From assembly GCF_019112545.1 (NCBI RefSeq), contig NW_025064886.1, positions 1,056,490 through 1,120,489 on the forward strand: DNA of 64,000 nucleotides, in the 5' to 3' direction. Made by a program: the position numbers and the translations under genes. The notes under the pieces are model-generated. The model worked only from the letters and a program-made list of their open reading frames with translations, did not search any database and was not told the origin of the DNA. Every line of letters begins with the position of its first letter. The stretch's first letter is position 1. Positions 23,312-34,367 of the stretch are shown here, one piece after another. The stretch comes from Guyanagaster necrorhizus. Its lineage: Eukaryota > Basidiomycota > Agaricomycetes > Agaricales > Physalacriaceae.

Positions 23312-25146
23312 TTAGCTCCTCTCCGGACTGAGTGTATTCTGACTGATTTCCCGCCAGACCGGATCATGAAACATCTTCATTTCTATCCTAAATCCCGTTT
23401 TGCTTTCGTCGGGGATAAAGTACTCACTAGGCGTATTTTCGGTACTTCCAGTACCTTCTGTACTACTCGATGGTACGTACCTGCCAATCTGGACAGGGCC
23501 TCTGACAGGCCATTCTCCACCCAGTGTAATATATTTTTTCCGAACTGTGTCAAAGGACGTCACTCCGCCGCAGGATCATATTTAGCAGTGAGATGAGCCA
23601 AGAGTTACTGGCGAACGAAAAACATAGCTAATGGATGGAGATCTCCATCGTCAGCTTATCATCGTTACTAGGTGCATAGAATATATGCTGCGCAAGGCTT
23701 ACCTGGGACATTGTATCCAGATATACTTCTTTGACTTCTGTCGAAACATGGAACGGAAGGAAGCCAAAAACGTCCCAGGATGGCAGAAACCATTGCTTTG
23801 GTTACTCGTCCATTTCCATCCTATCTAGGTCGATGTCACTCCGAAATGCGAAGATAAAGCTTACCTGGAATGAATGAATATTGACGAAGCGAATCATGCA
23901 GAGAGCCAGAAGACATTATCAGAACCTGAGATATATATTCCTAAAAATACATGCCATGGACCAGACGCCATCACGAACAAAAGAACTGACATTAAGTTGG
24001 CGAAACTGCTCTACAAGTTCAGTATTAACGTCCTGTGGGGGGGCAAAGACATGGATCTTGCCATCGGGTCTCGACAATGTTGTAAGAATGAATCGTCCAG
24101 CAGGAAAATGACGTATCTTGACTAGAGCCTCGTGAGATCTCCTAGGACTTAATGCAATGGAATTGTTCCTTGTAAATAATCTGTGCACCTCCTGCACAAG
24201 GTCTACTGAGAATTCCTCTTGGCTGCGATCCATAATTAAACCAATTGCCTCCCGAGAGTCTTCCAGTACGGACATAACAAATGTGGGACTGATCCCAATT
24301 CCAGACCGGTGGTGAAAGGAGCCTTCAAGAATAAGTTTACGAGTGACGTCGTCGGGTAAGTTTAAAACTCCCTTGATAATATTCGTGTTGACGAAGATGA
24401 GCCTCAACACGTTCGACCTCAGCACCAGAGACGCCTCGTTCATTTGTGCTCGGAAGACAGAGTGCAACGGCGGACATTGTAGCGGTATCCCTTCGATGTA
24501 ACCTGGGGCATAAACGAAACGAATTGTTCCTTTCGAGAGACCGTCCTGTATGTCTATGCGCAACGCAGTGGTTAATAGCGACTGTGTGACAGTCCTGATG
24601 CAACCTCACCGAGTTGAGTGTGTCCGAGTGTGTCCGAGATGGTATTTTGAGTTTATGGATGTACTCCTGAAGATAGAGACTCGGCATTGGCATACGCTTC
24701 TCCAGTGCGGTCGCGACTTCCAGTGCTGCTGCGGGCGACGCTATCAAGAACAGAAGCCATGAAAATTGCATGGAGATACGTGGGTCAGGCATGTCCGACT
24801 GGATATTTTGAGAATATAGATCCTCGACTCCAGCAAATATTATGGAAAGAGAAGAAACCTCCGCTTGCACATGCCCCCTTGTACAAGCAGGATAGAGTTC
24901 CAGATAGAATCTGACTTACACGGAAGTAGCGACAACGGTGTCTGTGTTAAAGAAATCTTCCTCAGTCCATACTATGTTGAGATAGGGAGGATACTCCGTG
25001 ACTGGGAGTCCCAAAAAGAAGTTGGAGTCAGAGGACTTTATGGTAGACAACGACATGGCCGACATGGTCTGACATGGAGGGATTGCTACCCAGAAACATT
25101 TGTTTCGGTAAGGAGAAAAAGGGGACATTATGTGGGCGAGTGACAT
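23312..25146 (-). pseudogene. Fic-domain-like protein lacking the Fic motif
   Basis: The minus strand has a recognisable piece of a basidiomycete Fic-like family: FVYAPGYIEGIPLQCPPLHS, IFVNTNIIKGVLNLPDDVTR, VMSVLEDSREAIGLIMDRSQ, FSVDLVQEVHRLFTRNN, and FPAGRFILTTLSRPDGKIHV ending at VEQFRQLN (about 24560 down to 23990). In relatives the catalytic HPFxxGNGR loop follows shortly after this point. Here I cannot find it in any frame of the next 150 bp. Further 3' are pieces that are not obviously Fic (WFLPSWDVFGFLPFHVSTEV; a part with GGEWPVRGPVQIG near 23500). Fic proteins transfer AMP or related groups to target hydroxyls, and without the loop this copy should not do so. It is divergent from the OMA1-like gene, about 107 bp away. 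Confidence 0.45.
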
Positions 25147-25253
25147 GGCGATACGAAGGTGGGAGATAGGCTCTGAGATAGGGGAGCATAATGAAAACGT
25201 GACCGCGCCCTTGCCGTGTGTGCCGTGCTGTGTGACCTGTCCTATAGTTCTCC

Positions 25254-26743
25254 ATGCTACGCCATAGGCTACTTAGAGTTCACGCTGCACCTCTTTCTTC
25301 TCATCGACGTTCAAATACATTACAATACCTAATCGTTGGACACGGCCGTGGCTTGCACGCTGACATTCCAACACCAAAGGCTGGTGTTGCAAGGATACGA
25401 CGATGGATCTTACCTGTCGCAATGATAGCCAGCATTGGAATCATATATGTGGCGTACAGGGAAACCATTAAACCGGAGAAGTATGATATGGGAATGTTGT
25501 TGAAAATGCGGCTCTAACCGTGTTGTTGTAGTTGGGAAGAGGTTCCAATTACGGGCCGAAAGCGTAGAAAAGTCGCAAGAAAGAAAGAAATTCAGGCCAG
25601 GGTAAGCAAACAAGAGAAAGATATCCAAATAACTAACCCACGCGACTTCAGCTGGTCCAGTCAGCCCGAGAAGAGTTATTGTCCTACACGGAACCGAATT
25701 CGTGCACAAAGATCCTTCCTCCCAACCATCCGTTATCCAAACTTGGCTCAGATATTGTGTCTCGTATTCTTTCTGCCTCTGATCTTGGCCATCTTGGGCC
25801 CCGACACACTATCAAGGACAGCGTGGATGAGAACGATTCCCTCCTCGACGATCGCGAATGGCGAATCTATGTACTTGATGGGCCTCTGCCAAATGCTTGC
25901 GTGCTGTCAGGTACGTTTTTTTCCTTCAGGGGCTCTCAAGTGTCTGAGAATATCAGGGACCAGAATCATCACCATTACTGCAAGTATGTTCAACCTTTTG
26001 CGAAACACCGACATGGTAGCTTCATGTCTTGCTCATGGTGAGCTTTGCCATTTCTGTTGGCCGGCTTCTCGTCTTAATGGGTGTTTACACAGAGATTGCT
26101 CATGAGGGTAGGTCTTTTCGATCGTGTTCATCGTTTTAACACTGTTCCCTTCCAGTCGCAGAGCATGCTTTGGAAAAGAATAGCCTTCTCCAAATTAACC
26201 TATCAAGTGGCTTTTTGACCTGGTTCTACAGGGATATTTTCCAATGGCACGAATTCGAAGGTTAATATCGGACTTTTCAATTGTGTCCAAGTGTACCTGA
26301 TGGTTCTTTCTGCAGCCGACTCTCTAGGTCTTCTTTTCATGTCTCGGGCTTGTTATAATCCGACTGCGGCTGTTGCGTGAGTCGGGATATCAATGTACTG
26401 AACCCAGACTAATAAACTTACAGGACAATCAAGCGGCTCCATGATATGGATTTATCTCTCAAGGAGCTCATAGAAACGAGAGAGCATCAGTCTGGCAAGC
26501 TTTTCAAGAACATGAAGAAAGAGGACACGCATCCTCCTTGGGAAGATAGAATCAAGGTTCGTCAATGGAGTCCTCAGCGTGCTTCATTAGCTTCCTAATA
26601 GATTCTAGGCGTTGGAGAAACTACTTCCTGCTGCCTTTCACACTCTAGAGTCAACACCAGCGTGTTCACATACAAATCGATACTGGGAGGTGTGGAAGCG
26701 GGCCATTGACGACAATTCAAATGCTCCCCTCCAAAGTGCTTGA
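25254..26743 (+). CDS. OMA1: OMA1-like mitochondrial M48 metallopeptidase
   Basis: An inner-membrane zinc protease of the M48 family. Known OMA1 proteins degrade misfolded membrane proteins and process dynamin-like OPA1/Mgm1 under stress. Exon 1 (25254 to about 25488) has a basic presequence-like start (MLRHRLLRVHAAPLSSHRRS) and a membrane helix (WILPVAMIASIGIIYVAYR). The next exon has the family hallmark VPITGRKRR. Splicing of the intron at about 25911-25956 gives NACVLSGTRIITITASMFNL, and a later junction builds LAHEIAHEVAEH. HEVAEH is the HExxH zinc site, split by an intron near 26106. The downstream helix with EADSLGLLFMSRACY-like sequence carries the third zinc ligand region. The stop is TGA 26741-26743. 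All key residues appear intact. Confidence 0.88.
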
Positions 26744-27332
26744 GAATGGAATTATTTGTTTGTATATCCTATATGGTGTATCTTGAAGTCGTTGTAATTG
26801 CAATGACTGACGGTTAGGGTCGAGCTGCATGTCCGGTTCAGCAGACCATCTTGTCAAACACCGGGACTTCCTTTTTGTCATGTACATCTGTCAGTGAATT
26901 TGGAGGGACGACATGTATTGTTTATATGGAATTTGGAAGGAAGCCGGAAGGGAACAACATTGATCTCAATACATAGTCAATCCGTTGCACCCCTTACCTT
27001 GTGTCATACAAGGTTTAAAGCGTCCTCCATAGGAAGTTGAGTAGCTTAGCTCACGGATGTTTCAGCAAGGAGCGTCATATAATGGTACTGCCAGCTATTG
27101 ATCCAGATGTCGATAATTCGTGCTTGTGCAAAAGAAGAGCCTCAGATCCGTGCCACACCCGAAGAGTCTACTCGATCCCCTGTTACGTGTCAAGATGAGT
27201 GAATCCATGGGCATCATTTCTTGGAAAAGCTGAGACTCGTATCTTAGATCATGCAAAGAACAAAATCGTGACCGAGGACGTTATCCAACCATTGGATAGC
27301 CGCACGAGGTCAGCCTCCCCATGGGATAAACG

Positions 27333-28339
27333 TCACCAGTACTTGCCTTTCGTTTTCTCGTCCTCGCCTTTCATTAAATTATAATTCTTCTGCACCGATG
27401 CGTTGTCCTCAGCCCTCGAAACTGCCTCAAGCCAATCGTCACAGTCGGCATAGAACTTCCGGAATTCCTCAACGGGCGCGATGGAGATGGCGAGGGGATA
27501 AGAGATGTAATCCAAACGTACAAGAACCGTCGAGGGGTTGTCCCGGGAACATTCAGAGACTCTCCCTTCTATCAGAGCTTGTTCCTTCATGAGGGTGTCT
27601 TTGATGAACATTTGGAGATAAATGCGGTCTCGATGGGTAAAACCCTCGGAATATCCAACTGGGATAACATTGGTACGTGAGTGGCATCATATGACAGAGG
27701 GTAGCCTCTTACGCACCTTTCGTTTTTTGTCGTTGATCTCTACAGACACGTATGTGATCTTCCCCTGCTTTCCTTTGGCACGACGACGAGCAAAATGCGA
27801 TGCCACATCCTGTGCACCGCTGAAGCCTGGCCAGTTTGTTGGGAGGCAAAGGACACTGAAGATAGAAGTCAATCCAATGAAGGGAGAGAGCGTCCAAGTC
27901 TGGTACCTTTTTCTCGTTTCCACACAGATTGAATCCTGTGCTGATACGGTTGCGACATTCCTATCTATTGGAAATGACTGCCGTCAGCTTCTGCCAGGCG
28001 GCTGTGATACGGGCTTGATATGTTCCATAGTTCTGCGTGTGGCACGTAGAATCGTACGCCAAACGAGGTTAATGACCATGATATCCACGATAAGGTCGAT
28101 GGTTTCGGAAGGTCCGTTGATTGCGAATATGTGAGTAAGCCGCTGTCGATGGCCTGCACAATCCATCGTGGTTCGCAGGCCAGGATTATTATATTGAGGT
28201 ATTCCAAACAGGTTTCGACGATTTGTTTTGTGTAGGGAATGATGTTCGGAGACTTGTCGGGGAGTTGGGCATGGCGGATGCGTTGGCACGTCCAATGGAC
28301 TGAGCGATTAAGGAGAGCATTTGTGAGGGAAGAGGGCAT
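27333..28339 (-). pseudogene. MYND zinc-finger protein with a probable frameshift
   Basis: The middle exon has LQRCTGCGIAFCSSSCQRKA and then DHIRVC, a MYND-type Cys/His cluster (near 27790-27840) used for protein-protein contact. The N-terminal part from ATG 28339 (ALLNRSVHWTCQRIRHAQLP, then ILACEPRWIVQAIDSGLL) and the C-terminal part (MFIKDTLMKEQALIEGRVSE to the TGA at 27333-27335) fit the common mushroom MYND architecture. Between them the frame must shift near 28130-28150: ...IDSGLLT stays in one phase while the expected continuation HIFAINGPSETIDLIVDIMV lies in another. I find no GT or GC donor that explains it. A one-base indel is the simplest reading, so the gene is called damaged with moderate confidence. 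Confidence 0.55.
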
Positions 28340-28549
28340 ATTCAGTGGGGAGCCCTACATATTTGTCAGAAAATGTCGGGCCGATTATGCTGGAGGAGTC
28401 GAAAACGGTAAATAACGCCCGTCACGCTAAGACGTGACGTGTCTACTTCTTCCTCGTCTCCTTCTGTACCACGACATTTATTCCACTCGTTCACTAAGTG
28501 TACCGTGTTTTCGGATCCAAGGTCTCATAGGCCCTTAGAGGGCACTAGA

Positions 28550-30357
28550 ATGGCGACTAAAGAGGATCAAGAAACCTTGCGGCTCCTCGTACTACATGTC
28601 TCCCGAGCTTTCTACGAGCCTCGGTACATCATCATCATGGATCAACTTTCCCGACATCCAGTGTAAGTATTGGCACTGCAGATGAGTTCTGTAGATGCTG
28701 AACATGCATATATTTCGCGTTCTGCTCTTTCTACCTCTATTCTTCCTGGGCAGTCTCAAGGATGATGATTTGGCAAGTCGGCTGGGGCTACAATCCAAGG
28801 AGCTGAACAAGATTGTCGCTGTCTTGTCGAATGACAAACTTGTCAAAGTGTATGTTCAGGTCGCTTTATGTCACGTTAGGGGTCTCACTGTCGTTCGATT
28901 TAGATACAGGCAGAACGAGCTGAGGGAAGGTGCTCAACGAGCAGTCGGCAAGCAGTACTACTACATTGACTATGAGCATTTCTGCAACGTAGTAAAATGG
29001 AGGATTGCCAAGATGCACCACAAAATTGATTCCAAGCTCCGTAACGTACGTCCTTCAAACTAATTTTGTGCCACTACTCACTGCCCCACAGCAACTCGGC
29101 AACAAGGGGTATATTTGTCCTCAATGTAAAGAATCATACAGCGCATTGGATGCCGATCAGCTCATGGACTTTACTCGTGGCATAATGGTCTGCAAAATCT
29201 GCCAAGCAGAGGTCATTGACAACGAGGACGCCGACCATGAGCAGGGTAGCAAGGACCGAATGCTGAGGTTTCATCATCAAATGCGCTTCATCCGTGCTGG
29301 GCTCCAGAAGAGCGAGGCGATGACGTTGCCAGCGTACGTTTGACTTGATGCTGCGCTGAATGTGGACTAATCTTTCCCTAGGTTTGATGTCGCGGCATGG
29401 GTTCAGAGCAATGCTGTTGACCCAGAAAAGCAGAAGGCCACTCAGGCAGGTGGAGGTCTCAAGATTGCCGGCTCAGATCCCAACAAGAAGGAGGAGGATG
29501 GTATTGGTGTCGTCATATCTACAGATAAGGATGAGGCTACACGAAAGCAGGAACGGGACGCCGAAGCCGAAGCAAAGAGGCAACAGAATGCACTACCGGC
29601 GTGGCATTTGAAGAGTACTATTACCGGTGATCTCACCGCACTAGGCGTAAAAGAGAATGCGAGGGCAGAGGCTGCTAGTGGGAACGTGGCGCCTAGTTCA
29701 AACGATGATATCTTGCGAGGACTTGGAGTGGTGGGGATGCGCCCAGATCGTGTACAGGAGACCATCAGTGTTGAGCAGGACGTCAAGCCGACCATCAACC
29801 GCGAAGCAGATTGTGAGCGTCTTTTCCCACCGGCCAGTTTTTCGCTAATATTCTCCCTAGATTATGAGCAGTACTACGCGTCTCTGGCGGCCTCCGCTGC
29901 CGCATCTGCGCAAGCTACACCATCGGGTCTTAGTGCACCTGGCAGCTCGGACTTTGACGACTTTGGGGGCGACGAGGAGGAAGATCGAAAGCCGAATATC
30001 GAATACCTCGATTCATTGAATGATTATCGGAAACGGTCTCGCTCCCGAGAGGATGAGGGTGCGGCAGGGAAGATGAAGGTTCCCAAAGTAGAAGAGCCAA
30101 CAACACCGTTTGTCATGAATGGTGACGTTTCAGACAATGGGACTGGGCTCGATCTCGCACCAATGGATGCAGACAATGATCCCATCGTTTATGGTACGTT
30201 GTCTCAATTCCAAATAAGCTGATCCTTTCTAACCCTTAAATTTACAGTCAATGGTAAACCAGTTGCGCTCTCGAAAGTGACTGAAGAGGACCACGATTTA
30301 ATGACACCAGAGGAGTACACTGCGTATTTCGAAGTGATGCAGACACAAGAAATGTAG
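28550..30357 (+). CDS. TFA1: Transcription initiation factor IIE subunit alpha
   Basis: The large TFIIE subunit, which recruits TFIIH to the RNA polymerase II preinitiation complex. From ATG 28550 (MATKEDQETLRLLVLHVSRA) the exons give the winged-helix domain (LKDDDLASRLGLQSKELNKI) and VGKQYYYIDYEHFCNVVKWR. The zinc ribbon follows, with YICPQCKESYSALDADQLMD and then MVCKICQAE giving C-x2-C ... C-x2-C. The C-terminal half is charged, with an acidic Asp/Glu tract (DFDDFGGDEEEDRKPNIEY) and the conserved end VNGKPVALSKVTEEDHDLMT before TAG 30355-30357. Six or so short introns all restore frame. It starts 211 bp from the divergent MYND gene. Confidence 0.93.
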
Positions 30358-30596
30358 GGGTGTTGTGACTAATATCAATAGATGTATCATATACTATGTA
30401 TAATACAGGCAACATATATCTTACTGTTTCGTTGGTGGAATACGGACAATTATTAATGGTCAGCCAAATTTCGATGTAGTGGCAGTTTGTCGGCCCGCTG
30501 TTTGCACGTAATCTTGGGGACCACGATCATGGCTCCTGCGATACGTTCCCAACGTCATGACTGTCTCAACACTCGGTCGCCATTTATAAATCCTTC

Positions 30597-32130
30597 ATGG
30601 CTCCCGCTTATGTCCTCGACCACTACTTCCTCGCAATCACCATACTGGTGACGACCGCGTACCAGCTCTCCGGTTTTGCTGTAGCATGGATATTCCAGTT
30701 CGACAAGATTACAGATTTCACAGGAGGTGCGCGCTGTACTCATGGCGAGCGATGCCGCCTCTGACAGGACCTTCTCCAGGCTCCAATTTCTTCCTTCTAG
30801 GTGGGAAACTACAAATTCGCTCTTGGATTCTATTCAACAACATCGCCCTATAGCCCTTCTGACTCTGCTCATGGGCAACACGTACCCTGCTCGTAATATC
30901 GTGGCAAGCATTTTCGTTATGATCTGGGCAGTTCGAATCGCAGGTGGCTAGGCTTCACCGCGGCAATTTTTGTCCTGTTCAACTGTATGACAGGTTTTCT
31001 ATTCTACCGTGTACTCAAGGCGGGATCGGATACTCGCTTCGACGACATTCGATCGCATTTCTTCAAATTCCTTGGTGCGCTTCTTGCTACGTCAGTAGTT
31101 CTTCTTATATTCATGCCTTCGTTTAATTAGCGTTCTGGATAGGTTTTTGGTTCCCTTGTTTCTTCAGTATCGCTGTTCTGAAGATGGGTAATGTTTTTAG
31201 GACAAATAGTTTGGGCAAGTTCTATTCACACATTCCCGAGTCGTCAGCTAACCGCCGAGTTCAAGGTGTGGACCGTATCCCTTCCCCTTACAATCCTCAA
31301 TTCGCCTGCAATATCGGATACAAGACGGTCTGGTTCAAACCCAGCTTTTGGTACTGCTTGTGACACCGTTGGGATAATCCTTTGGGTCGTCGGTTGGATC
31401 GTCGAGACTACTGCTGACATTCAGAAGGTATACTTTTAAGCATATATGCTCGGACATCTCTAACATCTATTGATAGTTCCGATATAAAAACAAAAAGTCG
31501 AATCCTAAGGATAAACCGGTGACGGTATGCAATGGTTCAGTATACTAATGGCCGTCTAATACGTCGTGCAAGACTGGTTTATGGAAATGGTCTCGCCACC
31601 CGCCGTATTTCGGAGAGTAAGTGGCGATGTTCTGACGCTTTTGTATATTACTCATGGTCTATCAGAATACTTTGTTGGTGGGGTATTTTTATCCTCTGCC
31701 TGTCTCCAACAGTTTCTGGGACATTGCCTTCTTCTGCAAAATCTGCACAATATGCCGCTATCGTGTCGCCCCTGTTCACCATGCTGTGAGTTGTCGATAA
31801 GCATTAGCTTGACATGTTCTCATACATTCACACTTGAATTCCAGTTTACTTATGTTCGCTTCTGGGATCCCGACTGCTGAGAAACCCCAGGCGGCGAAGT
31901 TTTTCCTCATGAGTCACGGACCCACAGCAGAGTCTTCCAATCAAGCGTGGAATAATTACAAGGCGTACTTGAACGAGACTTCGATTTTGATTCCGATACC
32001 TCCTGCAGTGTACAAACCAATTCCCCGATGGTTGAAGGCATCTGTTCTATTGGACTTTCCGTTTTATCATTTTGATGAGGGAAAGGATGGAGCAGATGCC
32101 ATCGAAAGCACGGGAAGCAGGAGTAACTAA
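30597..32130 (+). CDS. DUF1295 steroid-reductase-like membrane protein
   Basis: A multi-pass membrane protein of the DUF1295 / steroid 5-alpha-reductase C-terminal fold. The start MAPAYVLDHYFLAITILVTT (ATG 30597) opens a first helix. Small exons then add hydrophobic helices (NIVASIFVMIWAVRIAGF, DTVGIILWVVGWIVETTADI). The signature GLWKWSRHPPYFGE with WWGIF (about 31566-31690) is the classic motif near the NADPH-binding end. The C-terminus is soluble (PTAEKPQAAKFFLMSHGPTA ... SRSN) and ends at TAA 32128-32130. At least eight introns are present; the one at 31215-31265 uses a GC donor (gcaagt). The substrate is unknown: sterol-like double-bond reduction is known for distant relatives only. The gene is convergent with TIM54, about 120 bp away. 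Confidence 0.82.
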
Positions 32131-32252
32131 ATAAAATCCATTTGTGTAATGATGTACGATAAGAACGCACCTGTTTTAAATACGCTACCTCAAAAGACGA
32201 AACAAGTACGATTTTGCAAGCTTCTAAAATTTAATGGCAATCAATGTAAATA

Positions 32253-33715
32253 TTAGCTAGATGAGGTATCATTAACACTAGGTTCCTCTTTGCTTTCCGT
32301 CTCTTTTGGAGGGTCAACAAAGACAGTGAGCGCGTTCTCGAATCTTGGATCCCAGGAAACCTCTTGGGACGGCTTGACAATCTCCCAACCTTTCAGGTCC
32401 TTCCGCCATCGTTTCTCTTTCGTCATACGCTCTGCCCTCAACTCAACCTCCGTCGGCGGCGGGTACTTGACCTCATCTGACGTAGGCTCCCTGACATTCC
32501 TTGCCAGTTCGCGTGCAATGACCAACTTGGCCGGGAGCTGCTCGTAATACTTTTTCCGAGTACGCTCGATGTCTGAAGGAATGGACTGTAGGGAGCTCTT
32601 GAAGTAACCTTCCATAGATTTGTCGAAATCCAGGTCCGTCTCTGGCGTAGGGGGGTTCGTAATGTCAGAAAAGAGAGGTTTGGTTGCTGGGGGGTTGATG
32701 GGACGTGTGTTGGCCATGACTAGTCGGTACCCAGCCTCAGCACCCACGCGGACGTGGTGTCGGCGGTTCATCCAGTCCCAGATCATATTGGGTACGAGTT
32801 TGATGCCGACGTAGTCGACGAATGAGACGAGAAGGATTGGCGGTAGGGCGGTAATCGTGGCGGGGACGTCCATGGTGGGGGAAGGCGACGGCAGCGGCAG
32901 CGGCGGTAATGAAGGCTTTGCCTGTAAGGAAGCGTAGAACTGGGAATTATGCATCTGTGCCGGGGAAACCGACGCGACTTCCATTGGCTCGTCAGGCTCG
33001 TCGAACCGCCCGTCGGCCTCCAATTCTCTTGACAGCTCCTCTTCATGGTCAACGACATCGAGTGGCTCCGTCCAACCATTCTTTAGGCCCGTCATGAACT
33101 CCTTCCACGTCGGGCGTCCAACGATAACGATACCCCCGTCCAGCTCCTGCTGCCTCAGCTGCTCCTTCGTGCGCCACGTGTACTGGGGGGGCATCCCGCT
33201 CCGTTCTGGAGGGCTATCCAAACCCAGGTCTAACCGCCGTTGCTTTTTCACCTCGTCGGCTATCCGGGTCGCGATATCTCCATGCCGTTTCCCATTCACC
33301 ATCTCGTAGTCCACTGCAGCCGCGACCAAGATAGGCTGATTATACTGAGCGTGAGCGTGAGCACAGAACCGGGGAGGATGGGACGGACCTTGACGTACTT
33401 CCGAAAGTATCTCATGCTCTGGTCGTGGTCCTCGTCCCCAGGCCATTTACTTCCATATACTGTGACCTTCCTAGGGTACGAAAGATGGTCTGGAGTCTCT
33501 TCCGAAAGATGTTTGACCTTGTCTATGTATTCTTGTCGGATTTTCTTGCATTGTTGGCGGTCGTAGATGAAGAGGCCAGTAAGGGAGGACGTGACGGTGA
33601 GGAATATGAGCCAGTTGCGCGACGGCAGCTTGGGTCGTTTAGAGAGCCATGATTTTGGAATACCGGTGTACTCGAGAGCAGAGCGAATTCCGGATTTTTG
33701 AGGCTCCGTGTTCAT
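32253..33715 (-). CDS. TIM54: Mitochondrial import inner membrane translocase subunit Tim54
   Basis: A TIM22-complex subunit that helps insert carrier proteins into the mitochondrial inner membrane. Exon 1 from ATG 33715 has GIRSALEYTGIPKSWLSKRP and NWLIFLTVTSSLTGLFIYDR (one membrane helix), then PRKVTVYGSKWPGDEDHDQS. One intron (about 33334-33388) joins KYVK to PILVAAAVDYEMVNGKRHGD. The long second exon runs to ...PSVNDTSSS and the stop at 32253-32255. It includes GGIVIVGRPTWKEFMTGLKN, a Pro-rich linker, and the family block PPILLVSFVDYVGIKLVPNM. About 490 residues, matching the family. Confidence 0.92.
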
Positions 33716-34321
33716 CCCAGCATCCAGTGCGATTTGGTTCGTGGTGAACTGGCCTCGGATGGAGAATTTTTTTTAAGTAGCAAAAAAATCCGGTCCGGGT
33801 TTCCTAATGTACAACGTGATGACTAAGCTCAGAGCTCCGATTTTTTCACCTCCAAGCTGTCCCCACTGCAGGCATATATTGAGGACATTCACGCTCTTGG
33901 AATAACATTACATGGACTTGTTTTCGGCCTGCACTCTACCTCACTCTTCTCTTTCATATTCTGGTATAGTAGGAAACTCGCGGCGTCCATCTTGATTCTA
34001 ATGCCTTACTAGAAGTTTGCTATTACATTACAAGCGCGTGTCTTGCCGGAGGTCAATATAGATTATTATTTCTGGCATTCTGCCGTCATCCCTGCCATCA
34101 TGTAGTTAAACGATAAGGCAAAACGTTCGTCCACCCTGAGAGCGATGGAACCACCAAACCTTGCATACCTCGATACCGGCTTGAGAAACACATACTAGCT
34201 GTCCACTATCTCCCAACAATGGGAAGAGGAACTACGACGGAACGATCGTATGACCGGTGTAATACAACCCCGTGAGATTTTCCCCTGACATGACCTTACC
34301 AGAGCAAACTTGAACCAGGGA

Positions 34322-34328
34322 TATATAA
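34322..34328 (+). promoter_or_regulatory. TATA box of the first MFS gene
   Basis: TATATAA lies about 40 bp before the ATG at 34368. The tandem copy has TATAAAT at a similar distance (near 37745, with ATG 37791). Confidence 0.5.
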
Positions 34329-34367
34329 TGGTGGTGATTTTCGGAAAATTATCCCCTCACGACCATT

